Assembly: GCF_009907385.1 (NCBI RefSeq)
Contig: NZ_JAAATR010000042.1
Location: 62,001-126,000 of the forward strand
Reading direction: 5' to 3'
Source of the DNA: Atlantibacter hermannii
GTDB lineage: Bacteria; Pseudomonadota; Gammaproteobacteria; Enterobacterales; Enterobacteriaceae
DNA length: 64,000 nucleotides
Shown here piece after piece: positions 35,565-46,824 of the stretch; the stretch's first letter is position 1, and every line of letters begins with the position of its first letter. The position numbers were made by a program, and so were the translations under genes. A model generated the notes under the pieces. It saw only the letters and a program-made list of their open reading frames with translations. It did no database searches and was not told the origin of the DNA.

Positions 35565-35963
35565 ATGAGCACTATGCTGACTACCCTCTGGCACTTTGTC
35601 CGTGCGTTTATCCTGATTTACGCCTGTCTTTACGCGGGTATCGCCCTGGCGGCGCTGCTGCCCATCACCATTCCCGGCAGTATTATCGGTATGCTGATTA
35701 TGTTTATCCTGCTGTCGCTGCAAATCCTGCCGGCGAAATGGGTCAAGCCCGGCTGTAACGTGCTGATCCGCTATATGGCGCTGCTGTTTGTACCGGTAGG
35801 GATTGGCGTGATGCAGTATGTCGACGTGCTGAAAGCGCAGTTCGGCCCGGTGGTGGTGTCCTGTTTTATCAGCACCCTGGTGGTGTTTCTGGTGGTCAGC
35901 TGGAGTTCACATCTGGTGCACGGCCAGCGCAAAGTGATTGGGCAGCAGGAGCCTAAACAATGA
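35565..35963 (+). CDS. yohJ: LrgA-type membrane protein YohJ
   Basis: 132 residues from [19 protein letters not shown] precedes the ATG. Four hydrophobic spans and [16 protein letters not shown] identify the LrgA/CidA family (UPF0299). With YohK (LrgB-like) it forms a two-subunit inner-membrane system proposed to import pyruvate-like compounds or act like holin/antiholin. Stop overlaps the yohK start (ATGA). Confidence 0.92.
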   Translation: MSTMLTTLWHFVRAFILIYACLYAGIALAALLPITIPGSIIGMLIMFILLSLQILPAKWVKPGCNVLIRYMALLFVPVGIGVMQYVDVLKAQFGPVVVSCFISTLVVFLVVSWSSHLVHGQRKVIGQQEPKQ

Positions 35964-36655
35964 TTGAGCATATCTGGTGGTCGCTGCCGTTAACCCTGGC
36001 GGTCTTTTTCGCGGCCCGCAAACTGGCGGCGAAGTTAAAAACCCCGCTGTTAAACCCGCTACTGGTGTCGATGGTGGTGATTATCCCGCTGCTGGTGTTT
36101 ACCCATACGCCTTACGAGCACTATTTCCAGGGCAGCAAAATCCTCAATGATCTGCTGCAACCTGCCGTGGTAGCGCTGGCGTTTCCGCTGTATGAGCAGC
36201 TCCATCAGATCCGCGCCCGCTGGAAATCAATTATTACCCTCTGTTTTATCGGCAGCATGGTGGCGATGTTGACCGGCACGTCGATAGCGCTATTGCTGGG
36301 CGCGTCGCCAGAAATTGCCGCATCGATATTACCGAAATCCGTCACTACGCCGATTGCCATGGCGGTGGGCGGCAGTCTCGGCGGCATTCCGGCAATCAGC
36401 GCGGTATGTGTGATTTTTGTCGGCATCCTCGGCGCGGTATTTGGTCACAGCCTGCTGAATGTGATGCGCATCCATACCAAATCGGCGCGTGGACTGGCGA
36501 TGGGCACCGCGTCGCACGCGCTGGGCACCGCCCGCTGCGCGGAGCTGGACTATCAGGAAGGGGCGTTCAGTTCGCTGGCGCTGGTGATCTGCGGGATTAT
36601 CACTTCGCTGATCGCGCCGTTTTTATTCCCGTTGATTCTGGCGTTTTGGGCGTAA
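35960..36655 (+). CDS. yohK: LrgB-type membrane protein YohK
   Basis: 231 residues, LrgB family (PF04172): [17 protein letters not shown]-like segment ([17 protein letters not shown]), [19 protein letters not shown] and SVTTPIAM. About seven spans. Co-translated with yohJ and followed by the cdd control region. Role as for YohJ. Confidence 0.93.
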   Translation: MIEHIWWSLPLTLAVFFAARKLAAKLKTPLLNPLLVSMVVIIPLLVFTHTPYEHYFQGSKILNDLLQPAVVALAFPLYEQLHQIRARWKSIITLCFIGSMVAMLTGTSIALLLGASPEIAASILPKSVTTPIAMAVGGSLGGIPAISAVCVIFVGILGAVFGHSLLNVMRIHTKSARGLAMGTASHALGTARCAELDYQEGAFSSLALVICGIITSLIAPFLFPLILAFWA

Positions 36656-36745
36656 AATTTGCGAGATGTCGCGCAAATTTGTATGAAAGAAGTTTCGTTG
36701 CATAAATAACGGGATGCAAATCACATATCAAGCCTCCCTGGCTCC
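36652..36745 (+). promoter_or_regulatory. cdd control region with CRP/CytR-like sites
   Basis: An inverted repeat, AAATTTGCG-agatgt-CGCGCAAATTT (starting at the yohK stop), and a TCACAT half-site in ATGCAAATCACATAT lie where the E. coli cdd promoter has its two CRP sites flanking a CytR site. The arrangement suggests CRP activation and CytR repression. Confidence 0.55.
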
Positions 36746-36786
36746 GTAAACTACGGATCCAGTAATCGATATTAAGAGGCTTTGCC

Positions 36787-37671
36787 ATGCATTCACGATT
36801 TCACACCGCCTTTGCCGGGCTTTCACAGCCTCTGCAAACCGCACTTGCTCCCCTGCTGGAAGACGAACATTTTCCGGCCAGGCTGACGGCCGAACAGTCG
36901 CAGCAGATCCAACGCCAGTGCGGCCTCAACGAAGATGAGCTGGCGTTCGCATTACTGCCGCTCGCGGCGGCGTATGCAGAAACCCCTATCTCCCATTTTA
37001 ACGTCGGCGCTATCGCGCGCGGCGTCAGCGGCAATTTATGGTTTGGCGCGAACATGGAATACCCCGGCATCGCGCTGCAACAAACTGTCCATGCCGAACA
37101 AAGCGCCATTACCCACGCGTGGATGAGCGGTGAAACGGGCCTGCGGGCAATTACCGTTAACTACACGCCGTGCGGGCACTGCCGCCAGTTTATGAATGAA
37201 CTGAACAGCGGCCTCGATTTGCATATCCATTTACCGGGGCGCGCCGCCGCCAGGCTGAAAGACTATCTGCCAGACGCCTTTGGTCCGCGCGATCTGGAGA
37301 TTAAAACCACCATTTTCGATGCTGAAGACCACGGTTTCGCGCTGGAAGGCGATGAGCTGAGCCAACAGGCGATTAAAGCGGCCAACCGCAGCCACGCGCC
37401 ATATACCCGGTCGCCGTGCGGCCTGGCGATGGAACTGCGCGACAGCACTATCCTGACCGGCAGTTATGCCGAAAACGCCGCCTTCAACCCGTCACTGCCG
37501 CCGTTGCAGGCGGCGCTGAATCTGGTGATCCTGAAAGGTTACGGCTTTGCGGATATCCAGCGCGCCATCCTCGCTGAGCTGCCGAATGGCAATATCAGCC
37601 AGTGGGCGCCGACGGTGTCCACGCTTAATGGCCTGGGCTGCCAGAATGTCGAGCGGGTGCTTTTAGCCTGA
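36787..37671 (+). CDS. cdd: Cytidine deaminase
   Basis: 294 residues, the dimeric two-domain E. coli type. Zinc ligands and catalytic Glu are in VHAEQSA (His102, Glu104) and TPCGHC (Cys129, Cys132). The C-terminal domain is a degenerate repeat of the fold. Deaminates cytidine and deoxycytidine to uridine forms in pyrimidine salvage. Downstream of yohJK as in E. coli. Confidence 0.96.
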   Translation: MHSRFHTAFAGLSQPLQTALAPLLEDEHFPARLTAEQSQQIQRQCGLNEDELAFALLPLAAAYAETPISHFNVGAIARGVSGNLWFGANMEYPGIALQQTVHAEQSAITHAWMSGETGLRAITVNYTPCGHCRQFMNELNSGLDLHIHLPGRAAARLKDYLPDAFGPRDLEIKTTIFDAEDHGFALEGDELSQQAIKAANRSHAPYTRSPCGLAMELRDSTILTGSYAENAAFNPSLPPLQAALNLVILKGYGFADIQRAILAELPNGNISQWAPTVSTLNGLGCQNVERVLLA

Positions 37672-37789
37672 TGCTTTACGCTACACCGTGCGGAATGCTT
37701 AATTTTAATCCACCCGCACGGTCACCGGTTGCGCTCGCCTGGCGGGTAAAGTAGCCTTGGTGACAATTTTCCTGTTCTGAGCCACCTGA

Positions 37790-38503
<714 letters not shown>

Positions 38504-38643
38504 CGGCGTTTTGTTAACCGCATCCTCTTCCTCCATTCTGAATTCTTCGTTTCCGGCGTTGGCGGAAACTGTCCTCGTTTATACAGCGTCTACACTGACT
38601 TATGCACAACGCGTGTCTCTCACGCCGTCAAAAGGGAATCACT

Positions 38644-39759
38644 ATGCTTATGGGAAAAACGTCGAAAATTCTTTTCGCGCTGATACTGGCGCTGGTCACG
38701 CTGGCACTGTGCAGCATTTTACGCCCCTGGTTCTCCTCACTGCTGTGGGCCGTTATCCTCGCCGTTATTTTTTATAAAACGAAAATCTGGCTGAGCCGCG
38801 CCACCGGTGGCCGCAACGGCCTGGCGGCGCTGCTGACGCTGCTGGTGATCTGTTTAATCGTTTTCACCCCGCTGGCGATTATCGCCTCTTCACTGGCACG
38901 GGAATTCAATACCGTCTACCAGAACCTGCAAACCGATAACGCCAATATCGCGCGGCTGTTTTATGAATATCTCGGCTATCTGCCGGACTGGGCGCGCGGC
39001 CTGCTGGCGGAATACCAGCTTGATAACCTCACCGACATCCGCAGCAAACTGTCTGAAGTCGCCATGAAGGGCAGCCAGTATGCCGCTGGCAGCGTATTGC
39101 TGATCAGTAAAAACACCTTCAGCCTGGCGGTAGGTTTCGGCGTGATGCTGTATCTGCTGTTCTTCTTCCTGAAAGACGGCGCACGGCTGGTGGAACTGGC
39201 GTTCAAAGCGATCCCGCTGGAAAACAACATGAAATACCGTCTGTTTGCCCGCTTCGCTGCGGTGGCTCGCGCCACGGTAAAAGGCACCGTGGTCGTCGCG
39301 GTGGTTCAGGGCGCGCTGGGGGGGATCGCATTTTACTTTGCGGGCATTGAAGCCAGCCTGCTGTGGGGCGCGCTGATGGCGTTCCTGTCGTTGATCCCGG
39401 CGGTGGGCACGGCGCTGGTGTGGATCCCGGCGGCAATTTATCTGTTTGCCACCGGGATGATTATCAAAGGCTTACTGCTGACGCTGTGGTTTGTGGTGGT
39501 GGTGGGCCTGTCGGACAATATTCTGCGCCCGCTGCTGGTGGGTAAAGATATCCGGATGCCGGACTGGTTGATCCTGATCACCACGCTGGGCGGGCTGAGC
39601 ATCTACGGCATCAACGGCTTTGTGATTGGCCCGATGGTCGCGGCGCTGTTTGTCACCTGCTGGAACTATTTCTATCAGGCTGACCAGGAGAAGCGGCGGC
39701 TGAACGGGGATGATTCGAAAGTGCCTGCGCAGCAGGAAGTGACGGAAACGAAGCGCTAA
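38644..39759 (+). CDS. AI-2E family (PerM/YdiK-type) membrane protein
   Basis: 371 residues from MLMGKTSKILFALILALV with AAGGGAATC before it. About eight spans; the conserved LIPAVGTALVWIPAAIYLF and the GLSDNILRPLLVG-x-DIRMP segment mark the AI-2E transporter superfamily. Close to YdiK in length and sequence style. Members export AI-2 or act as Na+/H+ antiporters; the specific role is unknown. It occupies the place of yeiS-preTA between sanA and mglC. Confidence 0.85.
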   Translation: MLMGKTSKILFALILALVTLALCSILRPWFSSLLWAVILAVIFYKTKIWLSRATGGRNGLAALLTLLVICLIVFTPLAIIASSLAREFNTVYQNLQTDNANIARLFYEYLGYLPDWARGLLAEYQLDNLTDIRSKLSEVAMKGSQYAAGSVLLISKNTFSLAVGFGVMLYLLFFFLKDGARLVELAFKAIPLENNMKYRLFARFAAVARATVKGTVVVAVVQGALGGIAFYFAGIEASLLWGALMAFLSLIPAVGTALVWIPAAIYLFATGMIIKGLLLTLWFVVVVGLSDNILRPLLVGKDIRMPDWLILITTLGGLSIYGINGFVIGPMVAALFVTCWNYFYQADQEKRRLNGDDSKVPAQQEVTETKR

Positions 39760-39766
39760 TAAAAAA

Positions 39767-39786
39767 AGCCCCCGTAACCGGGGGCT
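39767..39786. terminator. Terminator of mglBAC and the AI-2E gene
   Basis: AGCCCCCG and CGGGGGCT around TAAC; on the minus strand it is followed by seven T, ending the mgl operon. Confidence 0.88.
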
Positions 39787-39804
39787 GGACAAAACAGGTC
39801 AACA

Positions 39805-40815
39805 TTACTTCTTACGGGCGTATTTCAGGGAATCCAGCGCAACCGCGAAGATGATGATTGCGCCTTTGATAATGTACTGCCAGTACGGGTTCACGCCGAT
39901 GTAGGTCAGGCCGTAGTTGATAACCGTAAAGATGATCACACCGGTTACCACGCCAATCACCGTACCCACGCCGCCGCTGAAGGAAACGCCGCCCACTACG
40001 CACGCGGCAATCGCATCCAGTTCGTACATAAAGCCAAGGTTGTTGGTGGCGGAGCCGATACGGCCTGCTTCCAGCATCCCGCCGAAGGCGTAGAACACGC
40101 CGGACAGCGCATAAATCATCAGCAGGTTCAGGGCCACGTTAACGCCGGAGACTTTTGCCGCTTCCGGGTTGCCGCCGATAGCGAAGATGTTTTTACCAAA
40201 GCGGGTTTTGTTCCACAGGATCCAGACGAAGGCCACCGCAATCAGCGCATAGAAGGTGATATACGAGAGTCGGAAACTGCCCAGCGCGATAAAGCCCTGG
40301 GTAAACGTCGAGAAGCCGCTGTCAAAACCGGAAATCGGCGATGCGCCCACGAAGTCGTAGTACAGGGAGTTGATGCCGTACACGATGATCATGGTGCCCA
40401 GGGTGGTGATAAACGGCGTCACGTTCAGGTAAGCGATAACGATGCCGTTAATCAGGCCGATGATCGCCCCGATAGCGCAGACAATGAGGATCACCACGAA
40501 AATCGGCATGGTCGCCATTTCCGGGAACACTTTATTGGCGTTTTCCATCGACTGTAACAGGGTTGCCGCCACGACTGCCGCCAGGCCAACCTGACGACCG
40601 GCAGACAGGTCAGTCCCCTGGGTGACGATAAGCCCCGCCACGCCCAGCGCAATGATAATACGTACCGAAGACTGGGTCAGGATGTTGCTTAAGTTCAACA
40701 GGCTTAAGAAGGTCGGGTCCTGGAAAATAATAATGGCCAGCAAAACTAAAAGGACGACGTAAATACCGCCTTCTTTCAGATAAGTGAGAAAACTTTTCTT
40801 ATTTAACGCACTCAT
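39805..40815 (-). CDS. mglC: Galactose/methyl-galactoside ABC permease MglC
   Basis: 336 residues, BPD_transp_2 family with about ten spans; GLIVTQGTDLSAGRQVGLAAV and FAIGGNPEAAKVSGVNV are characteristic of sugar permeases of the RbsC/MglC type. It forms the homodimeric channel for galactose. It follows mglA by 15 bp and ends at the operon terminator. Confidence 0.96.
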   Translation of the reverse strand: MSALNKKSFLTYLKEGGIYVVLLVLLAIIIFQDPTFLSLLNLSNILTQSSVRIIIALGVAGLIVTQGTDLSAGRQVGLAAVVAATLLQSMENANKVFPEMATMPIFVVILIVCAIGAIIGLINGIVIAYLNVTPFITTLGTMIIVYGINSLYYDFVGASPISGFDSGFSTFTQGFIALGSFRLSYITFYALIAVAFVWILWNKTRFGKNIFAIGGNPEAAKVSGVNVALNLLMIYALSGVFYAFGGMLEAGRIGSATNNLGFMYELDAIAACVVGGVSFSGGVGTVIGVVTGVIIFTVINYGLTYIGVNPYWQYIIKGAIIIFAVALDSLKYARKK

Positions 40816-40830
40816 GAGGAGCCCCTGATA

Positions 40831-42351
40831 TTAAAGGTGCAAAGACGCAAGACGCAAAATTTCATTCTGCGACGTCGTTTTGGTGTCAACAATTCCGGAA
40901 ACGAGACCATTGCTCATTACCAGGATACGGTCGGTTATTCCTAACAGCTCTGGCATTTCGGAGGAGATGATAATGATCCCTTTGCCTTTTTTCGCCAGTT
41001 CAGCAATGAGCTGATAAATTTCAAACTTCGCGCCCACGTCAATACCGCGGGTGGGTTCATCAAGCATAAGTATTTCCGGCTGGGTTAACAGCCAGCGCCC
41101 GATAATCACCTTTTGCTGGTTACCACCGGAAAGCGAACCAATCTGGGTGCGATGGCCCGGCGTTTTTACGCGCATGGCATCAATAACCCACTGGGTATCA
41201 CTTTTCATGCGGGAATTATCCAGCAGCCCGACTTTGTTTTTGTATTTGCGAATGTTGGAAATAAGCGAGTTAAAGCCGATATCCAGATAGGCATAAATAC
41301 CCGTAGAGCGACGCTCCTCGGTCACCAGGGCGAAACCGTGGTTAATTGCCTCATTAGCGTTATGGTTATTAATTTGCTTACCGTGCAGCTTAATCGTCCC
41401 GGCGGATTTCTCGCGAATGCCGAATAAGGTTTCCACGATATCGGTACGCCTGGCGCCCACCAGCCCGGCAATACCTAAAATTTCGCCTTTATGCAGATCG
41501 AAGCTGACGTCGCGAATCGACGGCTGACGCAGAGAGGTCAGGTTTTTCACTTCGAGGATCACTTCGCCAGGAACGTTTTCTTTATCCGGGAAGCGCTGGT
41601 TCAGGGAGCGACCCACCATCATGGCGATGATCTTGTCCATATCCAGCCCTTCCAGCGACTGGGTGGCAATCCATTGACCATCACGAAGAATGGTAATTTC
41701 ATCGCACAACTGAAAGATCTCTTCCATTTTATGGGAGATATACACGATGCCGCAGCCGCGCTCTTTCAATTTACGGATAATTTTGAACAGATGATTAACC
41801 TCTTTTTCCGTTAAGGAAGAAGTGGGCTCATCCATAATTACGATCTTGGCGTCATAGGAAAACGCTTTGGCAATTTCGATCATCTGCATTTGCGAGACAG
41901 AAAGCGTCCCTACGCGCGCGCGTGGATCGATATCAATATCGAGCTCGTCGAAAATCGCTTTGGTATCGCGGTACATTTTGTCCTGATCGACAAACACGCC
42001 TTTAGTCGGGTAACGCCCCAACCACATGTTGTCCATCACGGAACGTTGTAATACCAGGTTTAATTCCTGGTGAACCATTGAGATCCCATTTTCCAGCGCC
42101 TCTTTGGTTGACTGGAAATCGATCTCTCTCCCCTGAAAAAGAATGCTGCCGGAATCTTTTTTATAGATCCCAAAAAGGCATTTTAATAATGTCGATTTAC
42201 CCGCCCCGTTTTCACCCATTAATGCATGGATAGAATGTGGGCGTACTTTCAAATTAACATTATCCAGTGCCTTAACGCCCGGGAATGACTTGTCGATACC
42301 GCTCATTTCTAACAAGTATTCGCCTGAGGATTGCGTGTTCGTGCTGACCAT
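40831..42351 (-). CDS. mglA: Galactose/methyl-galactoside ABC ATPase MglA
   Basis: 506 residues with two fused ABC domains. N-terminal: Walker [10 protein letters not shown], signature-like LSVSQMQM, Walker [12 protein letters not shown]-terminal: degenerate Walker [13 protein letters not shown], functional signature LSGGNQQK and Walker [12 protein letters not shown]. Typical of carbohydrate importers of the RbsA class. Separated from mglB by a hairpin. Confidence 0.96.
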   Translation of the reverse strand: MVSTNTQSSGEYLLEMSGIDKSFPGVKALDNVNLKVRPHSIHALMGENGAGKSTLLKCLFGIYKKDSGSILFQGREIDFQSTKEALENGISMVHQELNLVLQRSVMDNMWLGRYPTKGVFVDQDKMYRDTKAIFDELDIDIDPRARVGTLSVSQMQMIEIAKAFSYDAKIVIMDEPTSSLTEKEVNHLFKIIRKLKERGCGIVYISHKMEEIFQLCDEITILRDGQWIATQSLEGLDMDKIIAMMVGRSLNQRFPDKENVPGEVILEVKNLTSLRQPSIRDVSFDLHKGEILGIAGLVGARRTDIVETLFGIREKSAGTIKLHGKQINNHNANEAINHGFALVTEERRSTGIYAYLDIGFNSLISNIRKYKNKVGLLDNSRMKSDTQWVIDAMRVKTPGHRTQIGSLSGGNQQKVIIGRWLLTQPEILMLDEPTRGIDVGAKFEIYQLIAELAKKGKGIIIISSEMPELLGITDRILVMSNGLVSGIVDTKTTSQNEILRLASLHL

Positions 42352-42397
42352 AGTTATACCTGGTGGCGTATAGGTTGACGGGTATGACGAGTTTAAA

Positions 42398-42420
42398 AAA
42401 GGGCGCAGCTTGCGCCCTTT
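42398..42420 (-). terminator. Hairpin between mglB and mglA
   Basis: AAAGGGCGCA and TGCGCCCTTT around GCT; on the minus strand six T follow. A partial terminator or mRNA stabiliser here would keep MglB in excess over MglA and MglC. Confidence 0.75.
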
Positions 42421-42432
42421 AAATACGGCTTA

Positions 42433-43428
42433 TTATTTGTTGGTGAACTCAGCCAGGTTTTCTTTATCAACCCCGACGTAAGGAACACGAACCACTTTGT
42501 TTTCGATTTTCCAGTTAGTCCCGTCGGCGGCGCCTTTACCTGCTGCCAGGTTTTTCGCCAGATCGAAGGTGGCTTTCGCCTGGTTGTTGGCGTCGTTCAG
42601 CACGGTACCGGCCATCGCACCGGATTTAACCAGCGCCAGGGCTTCCGGCAGGGCGTCAACGCCGAATACTGGAATAGAGGATTTGTTGTGGGCTTTCAGC
42701 GCTTCAACCGCGCCCATTGCCATGGCGTCGTTGTTGGCGATAACCACTTCAATTTTGTTCGCGTTCGGACCAGACAGCCAGGCGTCCATCTTGTCTTTCG
42801 CCATGGCGGTGTCCCACATAGCGGTATCAAGCTGCAGCTGCTGGGTTTTCACGCCTTTATCGTTCAGCTCTTTGATCACGTAAGTGGTACGCGCTTCAGC
42901 ATCCGGGTGGCCCGGTTCGCCTTTCAGCAGTACGAACTGGATCTGGCCATCTTTATTCAGATCCCACGCCGGGTTTGCCGCCCAGTGTTTGGCAATCAGG
43001 TCGCCCTGGATAATGCCGGATTCTTTGGAGTCAGTACCGACGTAGAAGGCCTTGTCATAGCTGTCCAGCGCTTTACGGGACGGTTCTTTGTTGAAGAACA
43101 CGATTGGCACGTTCTGGCCGCGCGCTTTTTCAATCACGGTGCCCGCTGCAGCCGGGTCAACCAGGTTGATAGCCAGAGACTTCACGCCTTTCGCCAGCAG
43201 GACGTCAATTTGGTCGTTCTGTTTGGACTGGTCGTTCTGCGAGTCGTTCATCAGCAGTTGAACATCCGGAGAGGCGGTAGCTTCCTTCTCAATCGCCTTA
43301 CGTACTACAGACATGAAGTTATCGTCATATTTATAGATGGTCACGCCGATACGATCGGCTGCCTGAGCAGCAGCGCCAAACAGCATGCACGACATCACAG
43401 CGGACAGGGTCAACACCTTCTTATTCAT
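42433..43428 (-). CDS. mglB: Periplasmic galactose/glucose-binding protein MglB
   Basis: 331 residues with signal peptide [25 protein letters not shown]. Periplasmic-binding-protein fold; the calcium-binding loop region DLNKDGQIQ is present. Delivers galactose or glucose to MglAC and to the Trg chemoreceptor. First gene of mglBAC, with a 270-bp leader containing CRP and gal operator sites. Confidence 0.96.
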   Translation of the reverse strand: MNKKVLTLSAVMSCMLFGAAAQAADRIGVTIYKYDDNFMSVVRKAIEKEATASPDVQLLMNDSQNDQSKQNDQIDVLLAKGVKSLAINLVDPAAAGTVIEKARGQNVPIVFFNKEPSRKALDSYDKAFYVGTDSKESGIIQGDLIAKHWAANPAWDLNKDGQIQFVLLKGEPGHPDAEARTTYVIKELNDKGVKTQQLQLDTAMWDTAMAKDKMDAWLSGPNANKIEVVIANNDAMAMGAVEALKAHNKSSIPVFGVDALPEALALVKSGAMAGTVLNDANNQAKATFDLAKNLAAGKGAADGTNWKIENKVVRVPYVGVDKENLAEFTNK

Positions 43429-43657
43429 GGTATCTCCGGTATTTGCAGGGTAGTTCTTGTGAATAATGGACGGCAGGACAGCGTGGAGTTCACGTTACTG
43501 ACTGCCTAAGTTCACTGATGAAAATTTTCTTCCGTGACAGGTAACGCTCCAGTACTGCGTGTTATTTGCGCTTTCGGGCTTGTCATCTATGGTTATCGTT
43601 ACATAGTGTTTCAGCCCCTAAACCGCTGACATCATAGTCAGCGGCTTGTTAAGATAC

Positions 43658-43673
43658 TGTGAATTTACTCACA
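43658..43673. promoter_or_regulatory. CRP site of mglBAC
   Basis: TGTGA-atttac-TCACA, a perfect CRP half-site pair, about 230 bp before mglB, next to the gal operator. Matches the known cAMP-CRP activation of mgl. Confidence 0.85.
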
Positions 43674-43676
43674 GAT

Positions 43677-43690
43677 TGAAAGCGGTTACA
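43677..43690. promoter_or_regulatory. gal operator of mglBAC
   Basis: TGAAAGCGGTTACA fits TGNAANCGNTTNCA, the GalR/GalS operator, and abuts the CRP site. Galactose or fucose would relieve GalS repression. Confidence 0.85.
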
Positions 43691-43700
43691 TCACGCATAT

Positions 43701-44726
43701 TTACAAACTAGTGATCGGAGCCACAATTTGGCGCCCGGTTACCGAATGGCGACGCACTAAAGTCGGCATAAAACAGTGGGTTGCTGCATTATCGAGCAGC
43801 CCCTGCGCACCCTGTAACGCCAGCTCTGTCGCCAACCGCGCCATTGAAACAATCGGATAACGCACGGTGGTTAACTGCGGATCGGTGTAACGCGCCATGG
43901 GAATGTCGTCAAAGCCGATCAGTGACAAATGCTGCGGCACCGCAATGCCGTTATCTTTCAACGCCGTCAACGCCCCCGCCGCCATCCCGTCGTTATAGGC
44001 GAAAACCGCCGTCAGCTGGAGATTGCGGCCCAGCAGTTCAACCATCGCCGCCTCGCCGCCCTGCATATCCGGCGAACCGGTGCCAACCCAGCTTTCCGGG
44101 GCGACAATCCCCTGCTCCGCCAGCGCGCGCTGCCACCCTTCACGGCGATGATCGTTATCTTCAATAGCGTGACTTGAGGCCAGATAGCCGATGCGCTGAT
44201 GGCCGTTGCTTTGCAGCATCCGCGTCGCCATCATCGCGCCGGTGATGTTGTCCAGCCCGACGCAGCGGTGCTCATAACCCGGAACAATGCGGTTAATCAG
44301 CACCATGCCGGGGATGTGATCCATGAACTGCGCCAGCTCGTCGTCAGGAAGTTCTTTTGCATGAACGATCAAGGCATTACAGCGATGGCGTATCAGCACC
44401 TCAATGGCGTGGCGCTCTTTTTCCGCTTCATGATAGCTGTTGCCGATCAGCACATATTTTTGATGCTGCTGGGCCACGGTATCCACCGCTTTCACCAGCG
44501 CGCCGAAGAAGGGGTCGGAGACGTCCATGACCACCACGCCAATGGTATCGCTGACCTGGGTCGCCAGCGCCTGGGCATTGGCGTTCGGGCGGTATCCCAG
44601 CTGATTGACGGCCTGCAGAACCAGTTCGCGCGTCTCTGGACTCACCAGCGCGCTGTTATTCAGGACCCGGGAAACGGTGGCGACGGATACGCCCGCCTGA
44701 CGTGCGACATCACGAATGGTGATCAT
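43701..44726 (-). CDS. galS: LacI-family repressor GalS
   Basis: 341 residues from [20 protein letters not shown]; three codons upstream are discounted since the family starts at MITIRD. N-terminal LacI HTH with hinge helix, then a periplasmic-binding-type domain ([28 protein letters not shown]). GalS represses mglBAC and its own gene in response to galactose. The C-terminus is a few residues shorter than E. coli. Confidence 0.94.
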   Translation of the reverse strand: MITIRDVARQAGVSVATVSRVLNNSALVSPETRELVLQAVNQLGYRPNANAQALATQVSDTIGVVVMDVSDPFFGALVKAVDTVAQQHQKYVLIGNSYHEAEKERHAIEVLIRHRCNALIVHAKELPDDELAQFMDHIPGMVLINRIVPGYEHRCVGLDNITGAMMATRMLQSNGHQRIGYLASSHAIEDNDHRREGWQRALAEQGIVAPESWVGTGSPDMQGGEAAMVELLGRNLQLTAVFAYNDGMAAGALTALKDNGIAVPQHLSLIGFDDIPMARYTDPQLTTVRYPIVSMARLATELALQGAQGLLDNAATHCFMPTLVRRHSVTGRQIVAPITSL

Positions 44727-44834
44727 AACCCTCATCCTGTTTATTTTGGCAGCAACTCACGAATACCCCCTGTGTTAAGCTCAGGATATTGTGTCAGCGC
44801 GTGAATGGATGCTGCGTGAAGCGCATCACACCGC

Positions 44835-44848
44835 TGAAAACGGTTACA
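44835..44848. promoter_or_regulatory. gal operator of galS
   Basis: TGAAAACGGTTACA matches TGNAANCGNTTNCA 109 bp before galS. A weak CRP-like TGTGA-tctgga-TCGTT follows at 44866-44881. Consistent with galS autorepression and CRP control. Confidence 0.75.
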
Positions 44849-44879
44849 TCCAAAATGTTAATGATTGTGATCTGGATCG

Positions 44880-46037
44880 TTATCTGTCTGTGCGGGAAAG
44901 GCTAACCCCTGACGCCCGTGCGGTTAATTGCCGCCACAGCCATTCCACCGGTCCCTGGCGGAAATAGCGCAGCCAGCAAACGGAGAACAGCAGGTTCACG
45001 GCCCAAACCGCCGGGACAAAGGCCAGCAGTTGCAGGCGGTCAAATTTCATAAACAGACCGAAGCGGCTGAACAAGGTGGTGCAGATGAGGGTTTGCAGCA
45101 GATAGTTGCTGAGCGCCATCCGCCCGACGCACACCACCGCGCCGGTGATGCGCCAGCGGGAAAGCTGCGGCCAGAAACCGTAGATCAGCGCGGTATAGCC
45201 CAGCACCTGAAACGGCGCGCTCAGCTCGCGCGGGGCCTGTAACAGGAAGCCGCACCAGCGGTAGGCCCAGTTGAGATGCCATTGCAGGAGGATTGACGGC
45301 AGGTTAATCGCCACGCCAGTCAGGATCAGTATGACGCCCGTGCGCCGGTAATGCCCCATGCTAAACTGCCCTTTCAGCCAGCCGCTGCGCATCAGCGCCG
45401 CGCCGATCAGCATCAGGCCCGCCAGTTGCCAACCGTACTGCGCGCCCAAAGCCAGCAGCGTGGAGGAGAGCAAATCCGCCCGGTAGCGAATGGCGGTCAT
45501 TCCTCCTTCAGTACGCCAGAACTGTTCCAGCTGGAGGGCCGACTCGTCAGGGATCCACGAGCGGTTAAGCTGGTCGCCGGAAATCAGGCCCAGCAATATC
45601 AATACCCCGAGCCCTACAAGAAACAGCATCAGGCCGGTATTGAATAACGACTTGACGCTGGGCGCGTCGCGGATCAGCCGCCAGCTAATCAGCCCCACCA
45701 GCCCGTAAGCCAGCAGAATGTCGCCATCCCACAGCAGCAGACCGTGGCAGAAACCGAGCAAAACTAACAGCGTCAGACGCGACTGGATCCAGCGTTTGCC
45801 GCGCGCCAATAGCAGTTGCAGGCCCGCGCCAAACAGCAGCGCGAATAAGGTCAGGAATTTCACCTGGGCAAACAGGTCGAGAAGCGCCCAGGTCCAGGCG
45901 TCGCGGGAGGTAATATCGCCATACCAGGCGGGATTCAGGTAGGCGGCTTTCGGCAGGCCGAAAGCCATAATATTCAACAGCAGGATGCCAAGAATGGCAA
46001 CGCCACGAACCGCGTCAAGCGTGACATTTCGTTCCAT
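44880..46037 (-). CDS. yeiB: DUF418 membrane protein YeiB
   Basis: 385 residues, same as E. coli. Opens with MERNVTLDAVRGVAILGILLLN, an acyltransferase-like start, and ends with the DUF418 domain (GRMALSNYLLQTLICTTLFSRFGLF). About ten spans. Function unknown. It lies 15 bp after folE, probably in one operon. Confidence 0.93.
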   Translation of the reverse strand: MERNVTLDAVRGVAILGILLLNIMAFGLPKAAYLNPAWYGDITSRDAWTWALLDLFAQVKFLTLFALLFGAGLQLLLARGKRWIQSRLTLLVLLGFCHGLLLWDGDILLAYGLVGLISWRLIRDAPSVKSLFNTGLMLFLVGLGVLILLGLISGDQLNRSWIPDESALQLEQFWRTEGGMTAIRYRADLLSSTLLALGAQYGWQLAGLMLIGAALMRSGWLKGQFSMGHYRRTGVILILTGVAINLPSILLQWHLNWAYRWCGFLLQAPRELSAPFQVLGYTALIYGFWPQLSRWRITGAVVCVGRMALSNYLLQTLICTTLFSRFGLFMKFDRLQLLAFVPAVWAVNLLFSVCWLRYFRQGPVEWLWRQLTARASGVSLSRTDR

Positions 46038-46052
46038 GCATCCGGCCTTCTG

Positions 46053-46721
46053 TTAGCTGTGGTGACGCACCGCGCGCAAAAACTCCTGACGCGTATTCTG
46101 GCTGGACTTGAACAGCCCGCCGAGCGAGGTGGTGGTGGTCGCGCTGGTCGCGTCACGAATGCCGCGCGCTTTCACGCAGTAATGCACCGCATCGATCGAC
46201 ACCGCCACGTTGTTGGTGCCAAGCAGGGTTTGCAGGGCCACCAGGATCTGCTGGGTTAGACGCTCCTGCACCTGCGGGCGCTGGGCGAAGAACTGCACGA
46301 TACGGTTAATTTTCGACAGGCCGATTACCGACTCTTTGGGAATATAGGCCACGGTGGCTTTCCCGTCGATGGTCACAAAGTGGTGTTCACAGGTGCTGGT
46401 CAGGGTGATGTCGCGCACGGTGACCATTTCATCAACCTTCATTTTATTTTCAATGACGGTGATTTTCGGGAAATTGGCGTAATCCAGCCCGGAGAAAATC
46501 TCATCGACATACATTTTGGCGATGCGGTGCGGCGTTTCCATCAAACTGTCATCGCTCAGATCCAGATTGAGCAGTTGCATGATTTCGCTCATATGTTCGG
46601 AAATGAGGCGCTTGCGGGTTTCGTTGTCCAGTTCGCGCAACGGCGGACGCAACGGCGTCTCCAGACCGCGGGCGACCAGCGCCTCATGAACCAGGGCGGC
46701 TTCTTTACTGAGTGATGACAT
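46053..46721 (-). CDS. folE: GTP cyclohydrolase I
   Basis: 222 residues. Zinc ligands Cys111, His114 ([12 protein letters not shown]) and Cys182 ([12 protein letters not shown]) occupy the E. coli positions. Converts GTP to 7,8-dihydroneopterin triphosphate, first step of folate and queuosine synthesis. Followed by yeiB. Confidence 0.96.
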   Translation of the reverse strand: MSSLSKEAALVHEALVARGLETPLRPPLRELDNETRKRLISEHMSEIMQLLNLDLSDDSLMETPHRIAKMYVDEIFSGLDYANFPKITVIENKMKVDEMVTVRDITLTSTCEHHFVTIDGKATVAYIPKESVIGLSKINRIVQFFAQRPQVQERLTQQILVALQTLLGTNNVAVSIDAVHYCVKARGIRDATSATTTTSLGGLFKSSQNTRQEFLRAVRHHS

Positions 46722-46824
46722 TTATTTTTCTCCTGCAGGTGTGGCGTACCTCTGCCCTCCCGGGGCAAAGTGCGCATTCATTGTGCGTGAGCCGGTGCAC
46801 ATAATCCAGTATTCACCATGATAA

